A DNA stretch of 50,263 nucleotides from Gammaproteobacteria bacterium (lineage in GTDB: Bacteria > Pseudomonadota > Gammaproteobacteria > Steroidobacterales > Steroidobacteraceae). The stretch covers positions 295 through 50,557 of the forward strand of contig PLAH01000115.1 of NCBI GenBank assembly GCA_003134045.1, read 5' to 3'. The position numbers and the translations under genes are program-made. The stretch's first letter is position 1, and each line of letters opens with the position of its first letter. Below are positions 7,228-15,854 of this stretch, piece after piece. The notes beneath the pieces were generated by a model. The model was not told the origin of the DNA and ran no database searches. It was given only the letters and a program-made list of their open reading frames with translations.

Positions 7228-8552
7228 GGCCGGCTTGCCGCGGTCAGCAGATTATTGGCCACCAGTTCCAGCAGGCTGTGGGTGGTCTTGTCCCAGTTGA
7301 AATGAGCCTGCGCGTCGTCAAAGGTGCGCCGGCAGTCGGAGCAGCTCGTCACGAACGTCGTAGCCCCGGTATCGTCGATTTCGCGCAATTTGTTCTCCAT
7401 CGTCCGGTAGCGCAGCGGCGCCGCGCGCTCGATGTCGAGCACGCCGCCGCCGCCGCCGCAGCAGTAACTGAAACCACCGTGATTCTTCAATTCGTCGAGT
7501 TTGATGCCCATCGCTGTCATGAGCGCCCGCGGTGCATCGTTGACGCCGCCCTTGCGCACCAGCTGGCAGGGATCGTGGAAGGTGGTTTTGCCGGTGCCCG
7601 CCGGTGTCAGCTTCAGGTGGCCCGACTGCAACTCGTCCGCGAGGAATTCAGTGACGTGGCGCACCTTGAAGGGCAGCGGCTTGCCGTACAGATCGGCCGC
7701 TTCCCAGCGCAAGGCGGTGTAGGCATGACCGCACTCCGGAACGAGCAGGATCTTGGCCTTACAGGCGATGGCCTGCTCGATCAAGCGCAGGCTGATCTCG
7801 CGTTGCCACTCCTTACCGCCCGCATAGTAGCCGTAGTTCTCCGCCACCAAGCCATCGCTGCGAAAGGTGCACGATACGCCGAGGTGTTGCACCACGCGCG
7901 CCAGCGCCGCGACGGCGCTCGGGTAATGTTCGATGTCGGTCCGGGGCACGCACAACATGATCTCCGCCTCGGGCTTATCGAGCGGAATCTCGACGCCGAA
8001 CCGTGCACCGATGGCGAGCAATTGGTCGCGGTAGGGCTCGGCGCTCGCCTCCGGCTGGCCGGTTTCCCGCTGGTGCGCCGCCTTTTGGTACAGTTCCTTC
8101 GGCGCGAGTCCGGCGTCGAACATGGCGTGGCGGGCCTGCTCGATGAGCGATGCCACGTCGATGCCCATCGGACAGATCAAGCTGCAACGGCCGCACATGT
8201 TGCAGCTGTCGAACAGCAGATGCTGCCAATGCTCCAGCTGATCGGCCGTCACTGCACGCTTCAAGCCCAGCAGTTTGAACAGCGGCGCGAAGGGGCTGGC
8301 CTCGCGTTTGTAGGCCTGCTTGAAAGGCTCCACCTTCCAGATGGGCGTGTACTGCGGATCTTCGGTGGCGATGTAGAAATGACAGGCGTCCGAGCAGATG
8401 CCGCAGTGGATGCAGGACTCGAGGCGGAAGGCGCTCATCGCACCGATCTCCTGGACGAAACTCCGCATGGCGCCGGCCACGCGAGCCTCCGGCGTACGAG
8501 CCTCCTCCGCGGGCGCGAGATTGGCGGCGAGTATGCCGATGGCGTCGCTCAT
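7224..8552 (-). CDS. isp2: Isp2, HdrD-like iron-sulfur protein of the hydrogenase
   Basis: The 442-aa protein carries two [4Fe-4S] ferredoxin motifs, CIHCGICSDAC (Cys47-Cys57) and CNMCGRCSLIC (Cys117-Cys127), then two CCG-type cysteine-rich segments, the second with YCCGGGGG near residue 340. This is the heterodisulfide reductase D/GlpC layout. With Isp1 it is thought to form a membrane electron-transfer module taking electrons from the hydrogenase to the quinone pool or a thiol-type acceptor. ATG at 8552 is chosen because it overlaps the isp1 stop (ATGA); the open frame extends upstream to 9137, but that part is the shadow of isp1. Its own stop overlaps the hynL start the same way. Confidence 0.93.
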   Translation of the reverse strand: MSDAIGILAANLAPAEEARTPEARVAGAMRSFVQEIGAMSAFRLESCIHCGICSDACHFYIATEDPQYTPIWKVEPFKQAYKREASPFAPLFKLLGLKRAVTADQLEHWQHLLFDSCNMCGRCSLICPMGIDVASLIEQARHAMFDAGLAPKELYQKAAHQRETGQPEASAEPYRDQLLAIGARFGVEIPLDKPEAEIMLCVPRTDIEHYPSAVAALARVVQHLGVSCTFRSDGLVAENYGYYAGGKEWQREISLRLIEQAIACKAKILLVPECGHAYTALRWEAADLYGKPLPFKVRHVTEFLADELQSGHLKLTPAGTGKTTFHDPCQLVRKGGVNDAPRALMTAMGIKLDELKNHGGFSYCCGGGGGVLDIERAAPLRYRTMENKLREIDDTGATTFVTSCSDCRRTFDDAQAHFNWDKTTHSLLELVANNLLTAASRP

Positions 8553-9208
8553 GAGGTGGCTCCTTTGCGGGCGAGGATTGCGCCGTTGATGGCGCGGGAG
8601 GGAAAGATATAAAAGGCGTGCATGAGCTTGCCGAACGGAAACCAGATGAGCAGCACATCGACGGTGAGGATGTGCAAGGCCAGCAGCGTCTCGTACCGAG
8701 CGCCGACGTGAGCGGTGGCGGCGAGACCGCTGACCAGCACCGCCATGGTAATGAACCAGCTGAAGTAATCGTCGAAATTCGACAGCATCCGCATCACCGG
8801 ATTCGTTACGCGCCGAAACAGCACCGCAACGAACAAGGTCAGGGTGAGTACCGAAATCACGGTGATCACGCCGCTCGGCAAGCCCGGCCAGAGGAGGCCG
8901 AACAGACTGCCGAGAAAGATGATATGCGGGGTGAACAGCAGCACGACGGCAAACAGGCCGAGATGGTAGCTGTAGCCCAGCGCTTCGCCCGGGCCGGTGC
9001 GGGCGATGAATTCCGGATGCGGCATCGAGCGCGTGGCCACCGTGACCGCGCCGCCGAACAGGTACTTGAGTACTGAGGCGCGCGGCTTGTTCCAGTCGCG
9101 CCGGATGCGCAGCAGCCCAAAGCCGACGATGCGCCACACGACGCCCAGACAGAACACGACCAGCGCCACTTTGAGTGCCGGCCCACGTGCGAAGCCTAAA
9201 AGGTCCAT
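8549..9208 (-). CDS. isp1: Isp1, NarI-like cytochrome b membrane subunit of the hydrogenase
   Basis: The 219-aa protein has about five hydrophobic segments (around residues 12-34, 80-105, 112-130, 150-170 and 175-195) and histidines inside or next to them (SYHLG, ALHILT, LMHAF), suitable for b-type hemes as in NarI/HdrE. It would anchor the periplasmic hydrogenase and relay electrons through Isp2. It starts three bases after the small-subunit stop and its own stop overlaps isp2 (ATGA), consistent with tight co-translation. Confidence 0.9.
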   Translation of the reverse strand: MDLLGFARGPALKVALVVFCLGVVWRIVGFGLLRIRRDWNKPRASVLKYLFGGAVTVATRSMPHPEFIARTGPGEALGYSYHLGLFAVVLLFTPHIIFLGSLFGLLWPGLPSGVITVISVLTLTLFVAVLFRRVTNPVMRMLSNFDDYFSWFITMAVLVSGLAATAHVGARYETLLALHILTVDVLLIWFPFGKLMHAFYIFPSRAINGAILARKGATS

Positions 9209-9211
9209 AGG

Positions 9212-10357
9212 TCAGCCGTCCTTAGGCGCTTCGCGCCGAATTGACGGGGTGGAAGCCACCCCGTCCGATAACTGTTCGCTGCGGCGCTGACGCAGGCGGG
9301 CCGAGCCGGCGGACGCCAGCCCGAGCGCAGCGCCCACGACGACGGCCCCGGCGCCGACCTCCAGCACCCGCAGCGGTGTCGACTCGCCGGCCTTGCCCCA
9401 CGCTGCGCTCGACAGTGCGGAGTAGAAGCTGCCCTTGTCCCAGAATCCGGGTTCGGAGCAACCGAGACAGCCGTGCCCCGACTCGATCGGAAAACTCGTG
9501 CCGCCGTTCCACTTGAGCGTCGCACAGGCATTGTACGTAGTCGGGCCTTTGCAGCCGAGTTCGTACAGGCACCAGCCATTGCGTGCCCCCTCATCGTCGA
9601 AGGACTTCGCGAATTTGCCCTGGTCATAGAACGGCCGCCGGTAGCAGCGATCGTGGATGGTGTTGCCGAAGAAAACTTTGGGACGTCCATGCTCGTCCAG
9701 GTCCGGGACCTGTCCCGTGGTGACGAATTGCAGCAGCGTTCCGGTGATGACCTCCGGAATGGGCGGGCAGCCGGAGACGTTGATGATGGGCTTATCTCCC
9801 ACGATGGCACTGACCGGCCACGCACCGGTCGGGTTCGGATCGGCGAAGGGAATGCCGCCAAATGCCGAGCAGGTCCCGACGCAGACGATGGCCGCCGCAC
9901 CCTTCGCCGCCTCGCGCAGGGTTTCCACGGCGCTGCGGCCACCGGCCATGCAGTAGCCGCCGCCGGCGCCGGTGGGCACCGATCCGTCCACCACCAACAC
10001 ATATTTCCCGAAGTTATCCTGCATGGCCTTGGCACGCGCCGCTTCCGCGGCATCGCCGGCCGCAGCCATGAGCGTGTCGTTATAGTCCAGCGAAATCATG
10101 TTGAAGATCATGTTTTCGATGGTGGGTGCGAAGGATCGGGTCAATGACTCCAAGCAGCCGGTGCACTCCTGGAAGGAGAGGTACACCACGGATGGCCTGG
10201 GGGCGTTGCGCAGCTGCTCGGCCATCGCCGGTCCCATCCAGGGCGGCAGGGCGAGGCTCGAGGCCACGGCGGTACAGTACTGGATGAAACCGCGCCGGCT
10301 GATGCCGTGCTTCAGCAGCATTTGCCCCACTGTCGTTGCTTCGTTACCCTGGGTCAT
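9212..10357 (-). CDS. hynS: [NiFe] hydrogenase small subunit, Tat-exported
   Basis: The 381-aa protein has a Tat signal (SRRGFIQY at residues 20-27, then a hydrophobic stretch ending AMA). Its proximal-cluster motif is ECTGC (Cys65, Cys68). Further ligands for three Fe-S clusters are in GTCSAFGG, SGCPP, HDRCY and the CLYELGC/CLGCSE region. A C-terminal hydrophobic helix (VLEVGAGAVVVGAALGLA) anchors it to the membrane. The positions that hold the two extra cysteines in oxygen-tolerant group 1d enzymes are glycines here (CTGC, AFGG), so it has a standard proximal cluster. TAGGAG precedes the ATG and includes the stop of the upstream gene. Confidence 0.97.
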   Translation of the reverse strand: MTQGNEATTVGQMLLKHGISRRGFIQYCTAVASSLALPPWMGPAMAEQLRNAPRPSVVYLSFQECTGCLESLTRSFAPTIENMIFNMISLDYNDTLMAAAGDAAEAARAKAMQDNFGKYVLVVDGSVPTGAGGGYCMAGGRSAVETLREAAKGAAAIVCVGTCSAFGGIPFADPNPTGAWPVSAIVGDKPIINVSGCPPIPEVITGTLLQFVTTGQVPDLDEHGRPKVFFGNTIHDRCYRRPFYDQGKFAKSFDDEGARNGWCLYELGCKGPTTYNACATLKWNGGTSFPIESGHGCLGCSEPGFWDKGSFYSALSSAAWGKAGESTPLRVLEVGAGAVVVGAALGLASAGSARLRQRRSEQLSDGVASTPSIRREAPKDG

Positions 10358-10366
10358 CCGTTGCTC

Positions 10367-10816
10367 CTAGCTGGTTCGCGCCGTGGCGGTCGTGGTAATG
10401 TACTCGCGCAGCGTCTGCGCCGCCGCGGCGATATCATCGGGCGCGCCCGCGAGGATCTCCGGCACCCGCGTCACCTCGAGGAGTTCCGCGACCAGCTCCC
10501 CTTGGGGGTCGCGATGCTCTATCCACCAGACCCCGGCAATGCGCGTCTCGCGAACGGTCGACAATCCCCGCGCATTGACCGTCGCCTGGACTTCGCCCTC
10601 GCCGAGCGCGCGCTCGAGCTCCACCCGGTCCTGCGGACTCATCGGGAGGCTGCGCAGGTCGATCGCTGCCGGCGTTCCGTCGGCGGCGAGCCGTTCGAGC
10701 AGCGTGACCAGTTCCGTGAGAATGGCGGCGACGCCGCCGCCCAATCCGCCGGTGACCGCGGGGGCGCCGGCCATCCCCGGCTCGACTCGAATCGCAATAT
10801 CGCTGAGGCGGGTCAT
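10367..10816 (-). CDS. HupH/HyaF-like hydrogenase expression and assembly protein
   Basis: The 149-aa protein matches the C-terminal HupH-type domain: LPMSPQDRVELERALGEGEV, then ETRIAGVWWIEH and an LEVTRVPEIL segment. Family members act as chaperones or scaffolds for the small subunit or its Fe-S clusters. The N-terminal half of full-length HupH (about 280 aa) is missing, leaving a single-domain version. ATG at 10816 overlaps the protease stop (ATGA) and is preferred over the Arg-rich upstream extension. It sits nine bases before hynS. Confidence 0.8.
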   Translation of the reverse strand: MTRLSDIAIRVEPGMAGAPAVTGGLGGGVAAILTELVTLLERLAADGTPAAIDLRSLPMSPQDRVELERALGEGEVQATVNARGLSTVRETRIAGVWWIEHRDPQGELVAELLEVTRVPEILAGAPDDIAAAAQTLREYITTTATARTS

Positions 10817-11367
10817 ATGAGCTGCCATCGCCGCAGCAAGGCGCTCGCCTGCCGGGCGGCCTCGGGCAGGGCGTCCGCGACCGGCGCCGAGAGCTCCTCG
10901 CTCCAGTCGATGCGTTGGGGCTGAATGCATAGCAGTGCGCGGCGGGGCGGCAGGCAGTCTCGGAGCCGCGCCATGTCCAAAAGATCGATCAAACCCACTT
11001 CGTGCACGGTCCGGCGGCGCTTGCTCGTCAGAAACGCATCCATTGCCGCGCCTTCAAACAGGCCGATGGTACCCGGCACGCTGTCGATATCGGCGGCATC
11101 GATCACCAGCATCGAATTCGCCGCCTCGATATAGGACAGCAAGCTGAAACTCAGCGTGCCGGCGTCGATAAAATTCGCGGCGTCACCGCACTGCGCGCGC
11201 AGCCGCGTGACCAGCTGTACGCCGGCGCCGTCATCGCTCAAGAGCACATTGCCGAAACCGAGTACCAAGGAGGCCGGCACGTCGGGGAAGCTGCGCGCGC
11301 CGTCGGCTGCAACGTCCTCCGCCGGCGGGCATTCCCGTAACTCTTGTGTAAGCCATGACGTCACCAT
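10813..11367 (-). CDS. Hydrogenase maturation protease (HyaD/HupD family)
   Basis: The 184-aa endopeptidase is expected to cut the C-terminal tail of the hydrogenase large subunit after the L2 histidine. The signature LGFGNVLLSDDGAGV (about residues 36-50) carries the nickel-sensing Asp, and VIDAAD and the VHEVGL region give the other conserved Asp and His. It is the first gene of the seven-gene minus-strand hydrogenase operon. The ATG at 11367 is divergent from hypA, and the shared palindrome lies about 50 bp upstream. The N-terminus is slightly long for the family; an internal start is possible. Confidence 0.9.
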   Translation of the reverse strand: MVTSWLTQELRECPPAEDVAADGARSFPDVPASLVLGFGNVLLSDDGAGVQLVTRLRAQCGDAANFIDAGTLSFSLLSYIEAANSMLVIDAADIDSVPGTIGLFEGAAMDAFLTSKRRRTVHEVGLIDLLDMARLRDCLPPRRALLCIQPQRIDWSEELSAPVADALPEAARQASALLRRWQLI

Positions 11368-11413
11368 CGGCCCTCGTTGCCTGCGAAGGATCAGAACACT
11401 CCGTCGACGGTAG

Positions 11414-11437
11414 GGTCTGTGCGTTTCCGTACAGACC
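11414..11437 (+). promoter_or_regulatory. Palindrome in the divergent hydrogenase/hyp promoter region
   Basis: The core 11416-11435 reads TCTGTGCGTTTCCGTACAGA and is extended here by GG/CC to a 10-bp stem with a 4-base loop. It repeats, base for base, the element before the decaheme gene, in the same orientation relative to hypA and at the same distance (130 bp from element to start codon). It lies in the 198-bp gap 11368-11565, which holds no gene. No clear -35/-10 pair was assigned there. Confidence 0.55.
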
Positions 11438-11565
11438 GGGGCGATGGCGTCGCGTTAGCTTCCCTGAAGATGGCCTCGAGTGTCGGGCGGCAGTCCAGGG
11501 CGCTCGGACGGTCGATTTCAGATCAGCGCGATCATTGACGTTCTTAAAGTAATCGGGAATGGCAT

Positions 11566-11931
11566 TTGCACGAGCTCTCCGTTTGCCAAGCCCTGCTGGC
11601 ACAGGTCGTTGAAATTGCCGCCAATCGAGGTGCGGATGCCGTCGAGCGGATCGTCATCGACGTGGGTCCGCTGTCGGGCGTCGAGCCGGCCCTGCTTGCC
11701 CGTGCATTCACGGCGCTGTGCGCCGGCAGCTGCGCGGCGCATGCCGTGCTGTCGATCGAATCGCCGGAGGTCGTCATCAGCTGCATGGCTTGCGGTGTAC
11801 AATCGCAGACCGCGCCGAACCGCTTGGTGTGCACCGGATGCGGGGGATACCGCACCCGAATCGTAACGGGAGATGAGCTGCGCCTGCGGCGCGTCGAGTT
11901 GCGGGTGCCGCAGCCGGCATCCGCGGCCTGA
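11566..11931 (+). CDS. hypA: HypA, nickel-insertion and zinc-finger protein
   Basis: The 121-aa hydrogenase nickel chaperone starts at a TTG codon, chosen because it gives the invariant MHE N-terminus whose His2 binds nickel. Two CxxC pairs (CMAC and CTGC, about residues 74 and 91) form the zinc site. It works with HypB to deliver nickel to the large-subunit precursor. It is the first gene of the plus-strand hyp operon, with a 28-bp gap to hypB. An ATG at 11559 is in another frame and codes for nothing recognisable. Confidence 0.93.
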   Translation: MHELSVCQALLAQVVEIAANRGADAVERIVIDVGPLSGVEPALLARAFTALCAGSCAAHAVLSIESPEVVISCMACGVQSQTAPNRLVCTGCGGYRTRIVTGDELRLRRVELRVPQPASAA

Positions 11932-11959
11932 TCGATCGGACGCTCGAGGACTTTAAATC

Positions 11960-12736
11960 ATGTGCAATACCTGCGGCTGCAGCATCACCCCCGGGACGGC
12001 TCATTTGAACCTGGATCGCAGCGATCCCGGGACGGTGGTCGACGTGCTGCAGGATCTGCTCGCCGCCAATGACCGGGTCGCGATGCATAACCGCGGACAC
12101 TTCGACGCGCATGGCGTTCTCGCGATCAACCTCATGTCCTCGCCGGGTGCCGGCAAGACCGCCTTATTGGAGGCCACCATCGTGGCGCTTCGCGACCGGT
12201 ACCGTATCGCGGTCATCGAAGGCGACCTGGAAACCGACAACGATGCGGCCCGCATCCGCGCGCAGGGCGTGCCGGCATTGCAGATCACGACGGGAACGGC
12301 CTGTCATCTCGATGCGCACCTGGTGCACCAGGCGCTGCACGACTTGCCGCTCGAGGGGCTCGATTTGCTGTTCATCGAAAACGTCGGCAACCTCGTCTGC
12401 CCGGCCAGCTTCGATCTCGGACAACACTTGAATGTCACCTTGCTGAGCGTCACCGAGGGCGACGACAAGCCGGCAAAATATCCGGTGATTTTCCGCGCCA
12501 GCGATCTGGTGGTCTTGAGCAAGGCCGATCTGCTCGGCGTGCTGGACGATTTCGACCCGTCGCGCGCGGCCGTCGCGCTGCGTTCACTCGGCCGCGACAC
12601 GCCGATGATCCGCACCGCCGCGCGGCGTACGCTCGAGATCCGTCCGTGGCTGGATTGGCTGGAACAGCAGCTGGAGCGGCCGCGGGCGGTGCTGAGCGGT
12701 TCGCGGCCGCGGCTCGCCGCAGCGGTCGGGGTTTAG
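11960..12736 (+). CDS. hypB: HypB, GTPase for nickel insertion
   Basis: The 258-aa protein has an N-terminal nickel site MCNTCGC, a P-loop SSPGAGKT (residues 60-67), ENVGN and the SKADLL guanine-specificity motif. It lacks the His-rich nickel-storage stretch found in rhizobial HypB, so it probably does not store nickel. It hydrolyses GTP to drive nickel transfer with HypA. It is followed after four bases by hypC. Confidence 0.96.
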   Translation: MCNTCGCSITPGTAHLNLDRSDPGTVVDVLQDLLAANDRVAMHNRGHFDAHGVLAINLMSSPGAGKTALLEATIVALRDRYRIAVIEGDLETDNDAARIRAQGVPALQITTGTACHLDAHLVHQALHDLPLEGLDLLFIENVGNLVCPASFDLGQHLNVTLLSVTEGDDKPAKYPVIFRASDLVVLSKADLLGVLDDFDPSRAAVALRSLGRDTPMIRTAARRTLEIRPWLDWLEQQLERPRAVLSGSRPRLAAAVGV

Positions 12737-12740
12737 AGGC

Positions 12741-12998
12741 GTGTGCCTCGCCGTTCCCGCGCGAGTGGTGGCACTGCTGGGCGACCAATGGGTCGAGACC
12801 GAGGTGGGCGGGGTGCGCAGCCGCGTCTCGATTGCGCTGATCGACGATGTCGCGCTCGGCGATTACCTCATCGTGCATGCGGGGTTCGCCATCACGCGCC
12901 TCGACGTCGAGGAGGCGGAAAAGTCGCTGGCCCTGTTCGAGGAAATTGCCGCACACCTCAAGGGACGCGCCAATGCGCTACATCCGCGGCTTCCGTGA
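12741..12998 (+). CDS. hypC: HypC, chaperone for iron-cofactor assembly
   Basis: The 85-aa protein begins MCLAVPARVV, the family signature whose Cys2 holds the Fe(CN)2CO unit with HypD and binds the large-subunit precursor. It starts at GTG 12741. The 3' end overlaps hypD by 26 bp. It has a normal length and no oddities. Confidence 0.95.
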   Translation: MCLAVPARVVALLGDQWVETEVGGVRSRVSIALIDDVALGDYLIVHAGFAITRLDVEEAEKSLALFEEIAAHLKGRANALHPRLP

Positions 12999-14106
12999 GG
13001 GCGCCGCCGCGGCGGCGCTCGAGCAGCTGATCGACGCGGAGGTCGACCCGGCACGCGACTATCATTTGATGGAGTTCTGCGGCGGCCATACCCACGCCAT
13101 CTTCCGCTACGGGGTGGAAGATCTATTGCCCGACAACGTGCACTTGGTCCATGGCCCCGGCTGCCCGGTGTGCGTGCTCGCGATGCCGCGGCTCGATGCG
13201 GCCATCGAACTCGCAGGCCGGGACAATGTCACGCTGGTCACCTACGGCGACATGCTGCGCGTTCCGGCGTCGCGCCGGCGCAGCTTGCTGAAGGCGCGCG
13301 CGCAGGGCGCGGACGTGCGCATGGCCTACTCGGCGCTCGAGGCGCTGGACATCGCCGCGGCGCTACCGCAGCGGCAAGTGGTGTTCTTCGCCATCGGCTT
13401 CGAGACCACGACGCCCGCGACTGCGCACCTCATCCTCGAGGCGCAGCGGCTGGGCCTTCGCAATTTCAGCGTCTATTGCAATCATGTGGTGACGCCGGCG
13501 GCGATCCAGAGCATTCTGGACTCGCCCGAGGTGCGTGAATGGGGCCAAGTACGCGTCGATGGGTTCATCGGTCCCTCGCACGTCAGTGCCGTGATCGGCA
13601 GCCGGCCGTACGAGTATTTCGCGGAAGAATATCAACGGCCCGTGGTCATCGCCGGCTTCGAGCCGCTCGATGTGATGCAGGCGATCCGCATGCTGGTGCA
13701 GCAGATCAACGACGGCCGCGCGTGCGTGGAAAATCAGTTTACGCGCGGCGTCACCCGCGAAGGCAATGGCAAGGCGCAGCGTCTGGTCGCCGAGGTCTTG
13801 GAGCTGCGGCCGAGCTTCGAGTGGCGCGGCCTCGGCGAACTGCCGTACAGCGGTCTGCGCATCAAATCCGCCTACGGTGAATTCGACGCGGAACGCCGCT
13901 TCGCCATGGAGGTGCGGCCCGTACTCGAGAACGCGGCCTGCCAATGCCCGGCGATCATCCGCGGCGTCAAAAAGCCCACCGATTGCGCAATCTTCGGTAC
14001 CGCGTGCACACCGCGCAATCCCATCGGCTCGTGCATGGTGTCAGCCGAAGGCGCCTGCGCCGCGTATTACAAGTATCGCCGCGGCACGGTGCGGGCGACC
14101 GGCTGA
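12973..14106 (+). CDS. hypD: HypD, Fe-S scaffold for Fe(CN)2CO assembly
   Basis: The 377-aa protein has all family cysteine motifs: FCGGHTH, GPGCPVCV, and the [4Fe-4S] region CQCP...DCAIFGTACTP...GSCMVSAEGACAAYY at the C-terminus. With HypC it builds the iron-cyanide-carbonyl group. ATG at 12973 (MRYIRGFREG) is chosen over upstream in-frame starts because HypD is normally about 370-380 aa and homology begins there. Its stop overlaps the hypX start by one base (TGATG). Confidence 0.96.
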   Translation: MRYIRGFREGAAAAALEQLIDAEVDPARDYHLMEFCGGHTHAIFRYGVEDLLPDNVHLVHGPGCPVCVLAMPRLDAAIELAGRDNVTLVTYGDMLRVPASRRRSLLKARAQGADVRMAYSALEALDIAAALPQRQVVFFAIGFETTTPATAHLILEAQRLGLRNFSVYCNHVVTPAAIQSILDSPEVREWGQVRVDGFIGPSHVSAVIGSRPYEYFAEEYQRPVVIAGFEPLDVMQAIRMLVQQINDGRACVENQFTRGVTREGNGKAQRLVAEVLELRPSFEWRGLGELPYSGLRIKSAYGEFDAERRFAMEVRPVLENAACQCPAIIRGVKKPTDCAIFGTACTPRNPIGSCMVSAEGACAAYYKYRRGTVRATG

Positions 14107-15854
14107 TGCGCATCCTGCTGCTGGTGCATTCTTTCAACAGTCTATCGCAACGGCTGTATGTCGAGCTGGCCCGCGACGGTCATGAACTGTCCGTCGAACT
14201 CGATATCCACGATCGTGTCACGAGCGAGGCAGTGCAGCTGTTCAGGCCGGATCTGATACTGGCGCCGTTTCTGAAGCGCGCCATTCCAGCTGCGCTCTGG
14301 CAACGGCATCTCTGTCTCATCGTGCATCCGGGACCGCCCGGCGATGGCGGTCCTTCGGCGCTCGACTGGGCGATTCTGCGCGGCGTAGACAGATGGGGAG
14401 TCACGGTGCTGCAGGCGCAGGCTGAGCTGGACGCGGGAGCCGTCTGGGCCAGTGCATCGTTTGCCATGCGCACCGCGCGCAAGAGCAGCCTGTATCGCCA
14501 CGAAGTCACCGAAGGCGCGGTGCGCGCGGTGCGCGCGGCGCTCGAGCGCATCGCGGGGGGCTTGGGTCCGCTGTCTGCGCGCAATCAGGAACCGCAGCAT
14601 GGCTGGCAGCCGCTGCTGCGGCAAGCGCAGCGCGCGATCGATTGGACCCACGATGACAGCGCAACCGTCCTGCGCAAGATTCATTCCGCCGACGGCTTTC
14701 CGGGCGTTGAAGACCGCCTGTTCGATCGTTGCTTCCGGCTGTTCGACGCGCAGCCGGAAATGCATCTGGCCGGCCGTCCGGGCGTGGTCATCGCCCGCCG
14801 CCACGGTGCCGTTTGTCGCGCCACCCGGGACGGTGCCGTGTGGATTGGCCAGTTGCAGCCCGTGGACGGGCCGCAACGCAACTTCAAACGTCCTGCAGTG
14901 CTGGCCCTGGGCGCTCTCGCCGACGCCCTGCCGGCCACCGACGACGATCCGAGCGATGGCGAACCGGCCGATGGGCATGCAGCCGGCGCATACGCCTCCC
15001 GCGGCGGCGAGATCCGCTACGAGGAGTACGGTGCCGTCGGATACCTGCACTTCGATTTCTACAACGGTGCGCTCGGCACGGTGCAATGCGAGCGCCTGCG
15101 CGCCGCGTACGCACGGGCGCGCCGGCGGCCGACGCGGGTCATCGCTCTCATGGGCGGATCCGACTTCTGGTGCAACGGCATGCACCTGCATTGTATTGAA
15201 GCCGCCGACAGTCCGGCCGACGCCTCGTGGGACAACATCAACTGCATCGACGATCTCGCTCGGGACATTCTGCTGACCGACACGCATCTGACGATTGCGG
15301 CGCTGCAGGGCAGCGCCGCCGCCGGCGGGGTGTTTTTGGCACTGGCGGCCGACCGCGTCCTGGCGCGCAGCGGCATCGTGCTGAACCCTCACTATCGCAA
15401 CATGGGCAATTTGTACGGCTCGGAATACTGGAGCTACCTCTTGCCGCGACGAGTCGGCGCGGTGCGTGCGCAATCCCTGATGGCTCGCCGCCTGCCGCTG
15501 GGAGCGGTGGAAGCGCGCAGCCTCGGGCTGATCGATGACCATGCCGGGCCGGATGCGGCAACGTTCCGCGCGCACGTCGACGCTCTTGCCGCGGAACTCG
15601 CGGCCGACGGCCGGTTTACGCAGACCATGGCCGACAAGTGCGCCGAGCGGGCGCGCGACGAGCAAGTGCGCCCGCTCGCGGACTACCGCAGCGCGGAGCT
15701 CGAACAAATGCGCATGAACTTCTACGGCTTCGATCCGAGTTATCACATTGCACGCCACCGTTTCGTCTACCGCACGCCGCATGCCTGGACGCCGCTGCAC
15801 CTGGCACAGCACCGCGGCACGGCTCGCGTGCGGCGCGAGCCGACGAGTGCATGA
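14106..15854 (+). CDS. hypX: HypX, carbon monoxide synthase for the hydrogenase active site
   Basis: The 582-aa protein has two modules: an N-terminal formyl-THF transferase-like domain (HPGPPGDGGPSALDW, about residues 75-90) and a C-terminal enoyl-CoA-hydratase-like domain (LQGSAAAGGVFLALAADRVL; NPHYRNMGNLYGSEYW). HypX makes the CO ligand from N10-formyl-tetrahydrofolate and is found mostly in organisms that oxidise H2 in air. ATG at 14106 overlaps hypD; the upstream open frame is its shadow. The end overlaps hypF (ATGA). Its presence suggests hydrogenase synthesis under oxic or microoxic conditions. Confidence 0.94.
   Translation: MRILLLVHSFNSLSQRLYVELARDGHELSVELDIHDRVTSEAVQLFRPDLILAPFLKRAIPAALWQRHLCLIVHPGPPGDGGPSALDWAILRGVDRWGVTVLQAQAELDAGAVWASASFAMRTARKSSLYRHEVTEGAVRAVRAALERIAGGLGPLSARNQEPQHGWQPLLRQAQRAIDWTHDDSATVLRKIHSADGFPGVEDRLFDRCFRLFDAQPEMHLAGRPGVVIARRHGAVCRATRDGAVWIGQLQPVDGPQRNFKRPAVLALGALADALPATDDDPSDGEPADGHAAGAYASRGGEIRYEEYGAVGYLHFDFYNGALGTVQCERLRAAYARARRRPTRVIALMGGSDFWCNGMHLHCIEAADSPADASWDNINCIDDLARDILLTDTHLTIAALQGSAAAGGVFLALAADRVLARSGIVLNPHYRNMGNLYGSEYWSYLLPRRVGAVRAQSLMARRLPLGAVEARSLGLIDDHAGPDAATFRAHVDALAAELAADGRFTQTMADKCAERARDEQVRPLADYRSAELEQMRMNFYGFDPSYHIARHRFVYRTPHAWTPLHLAQHRGTARVRREPTSA

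Noticed and set aside
8553..9137. Long N-terminal extension of the Isp2 frame
   Set aside because: It is the out-of-frame shadow of isp1; the ATGA overlap at 8549-8552 gives a clear start.
11559..11612. ATG at 11559 as the hypA-region start
   Set aside because: It is in another frame and gives a 17-codon peptide; HypA needs the MHE start at TTG 11566.
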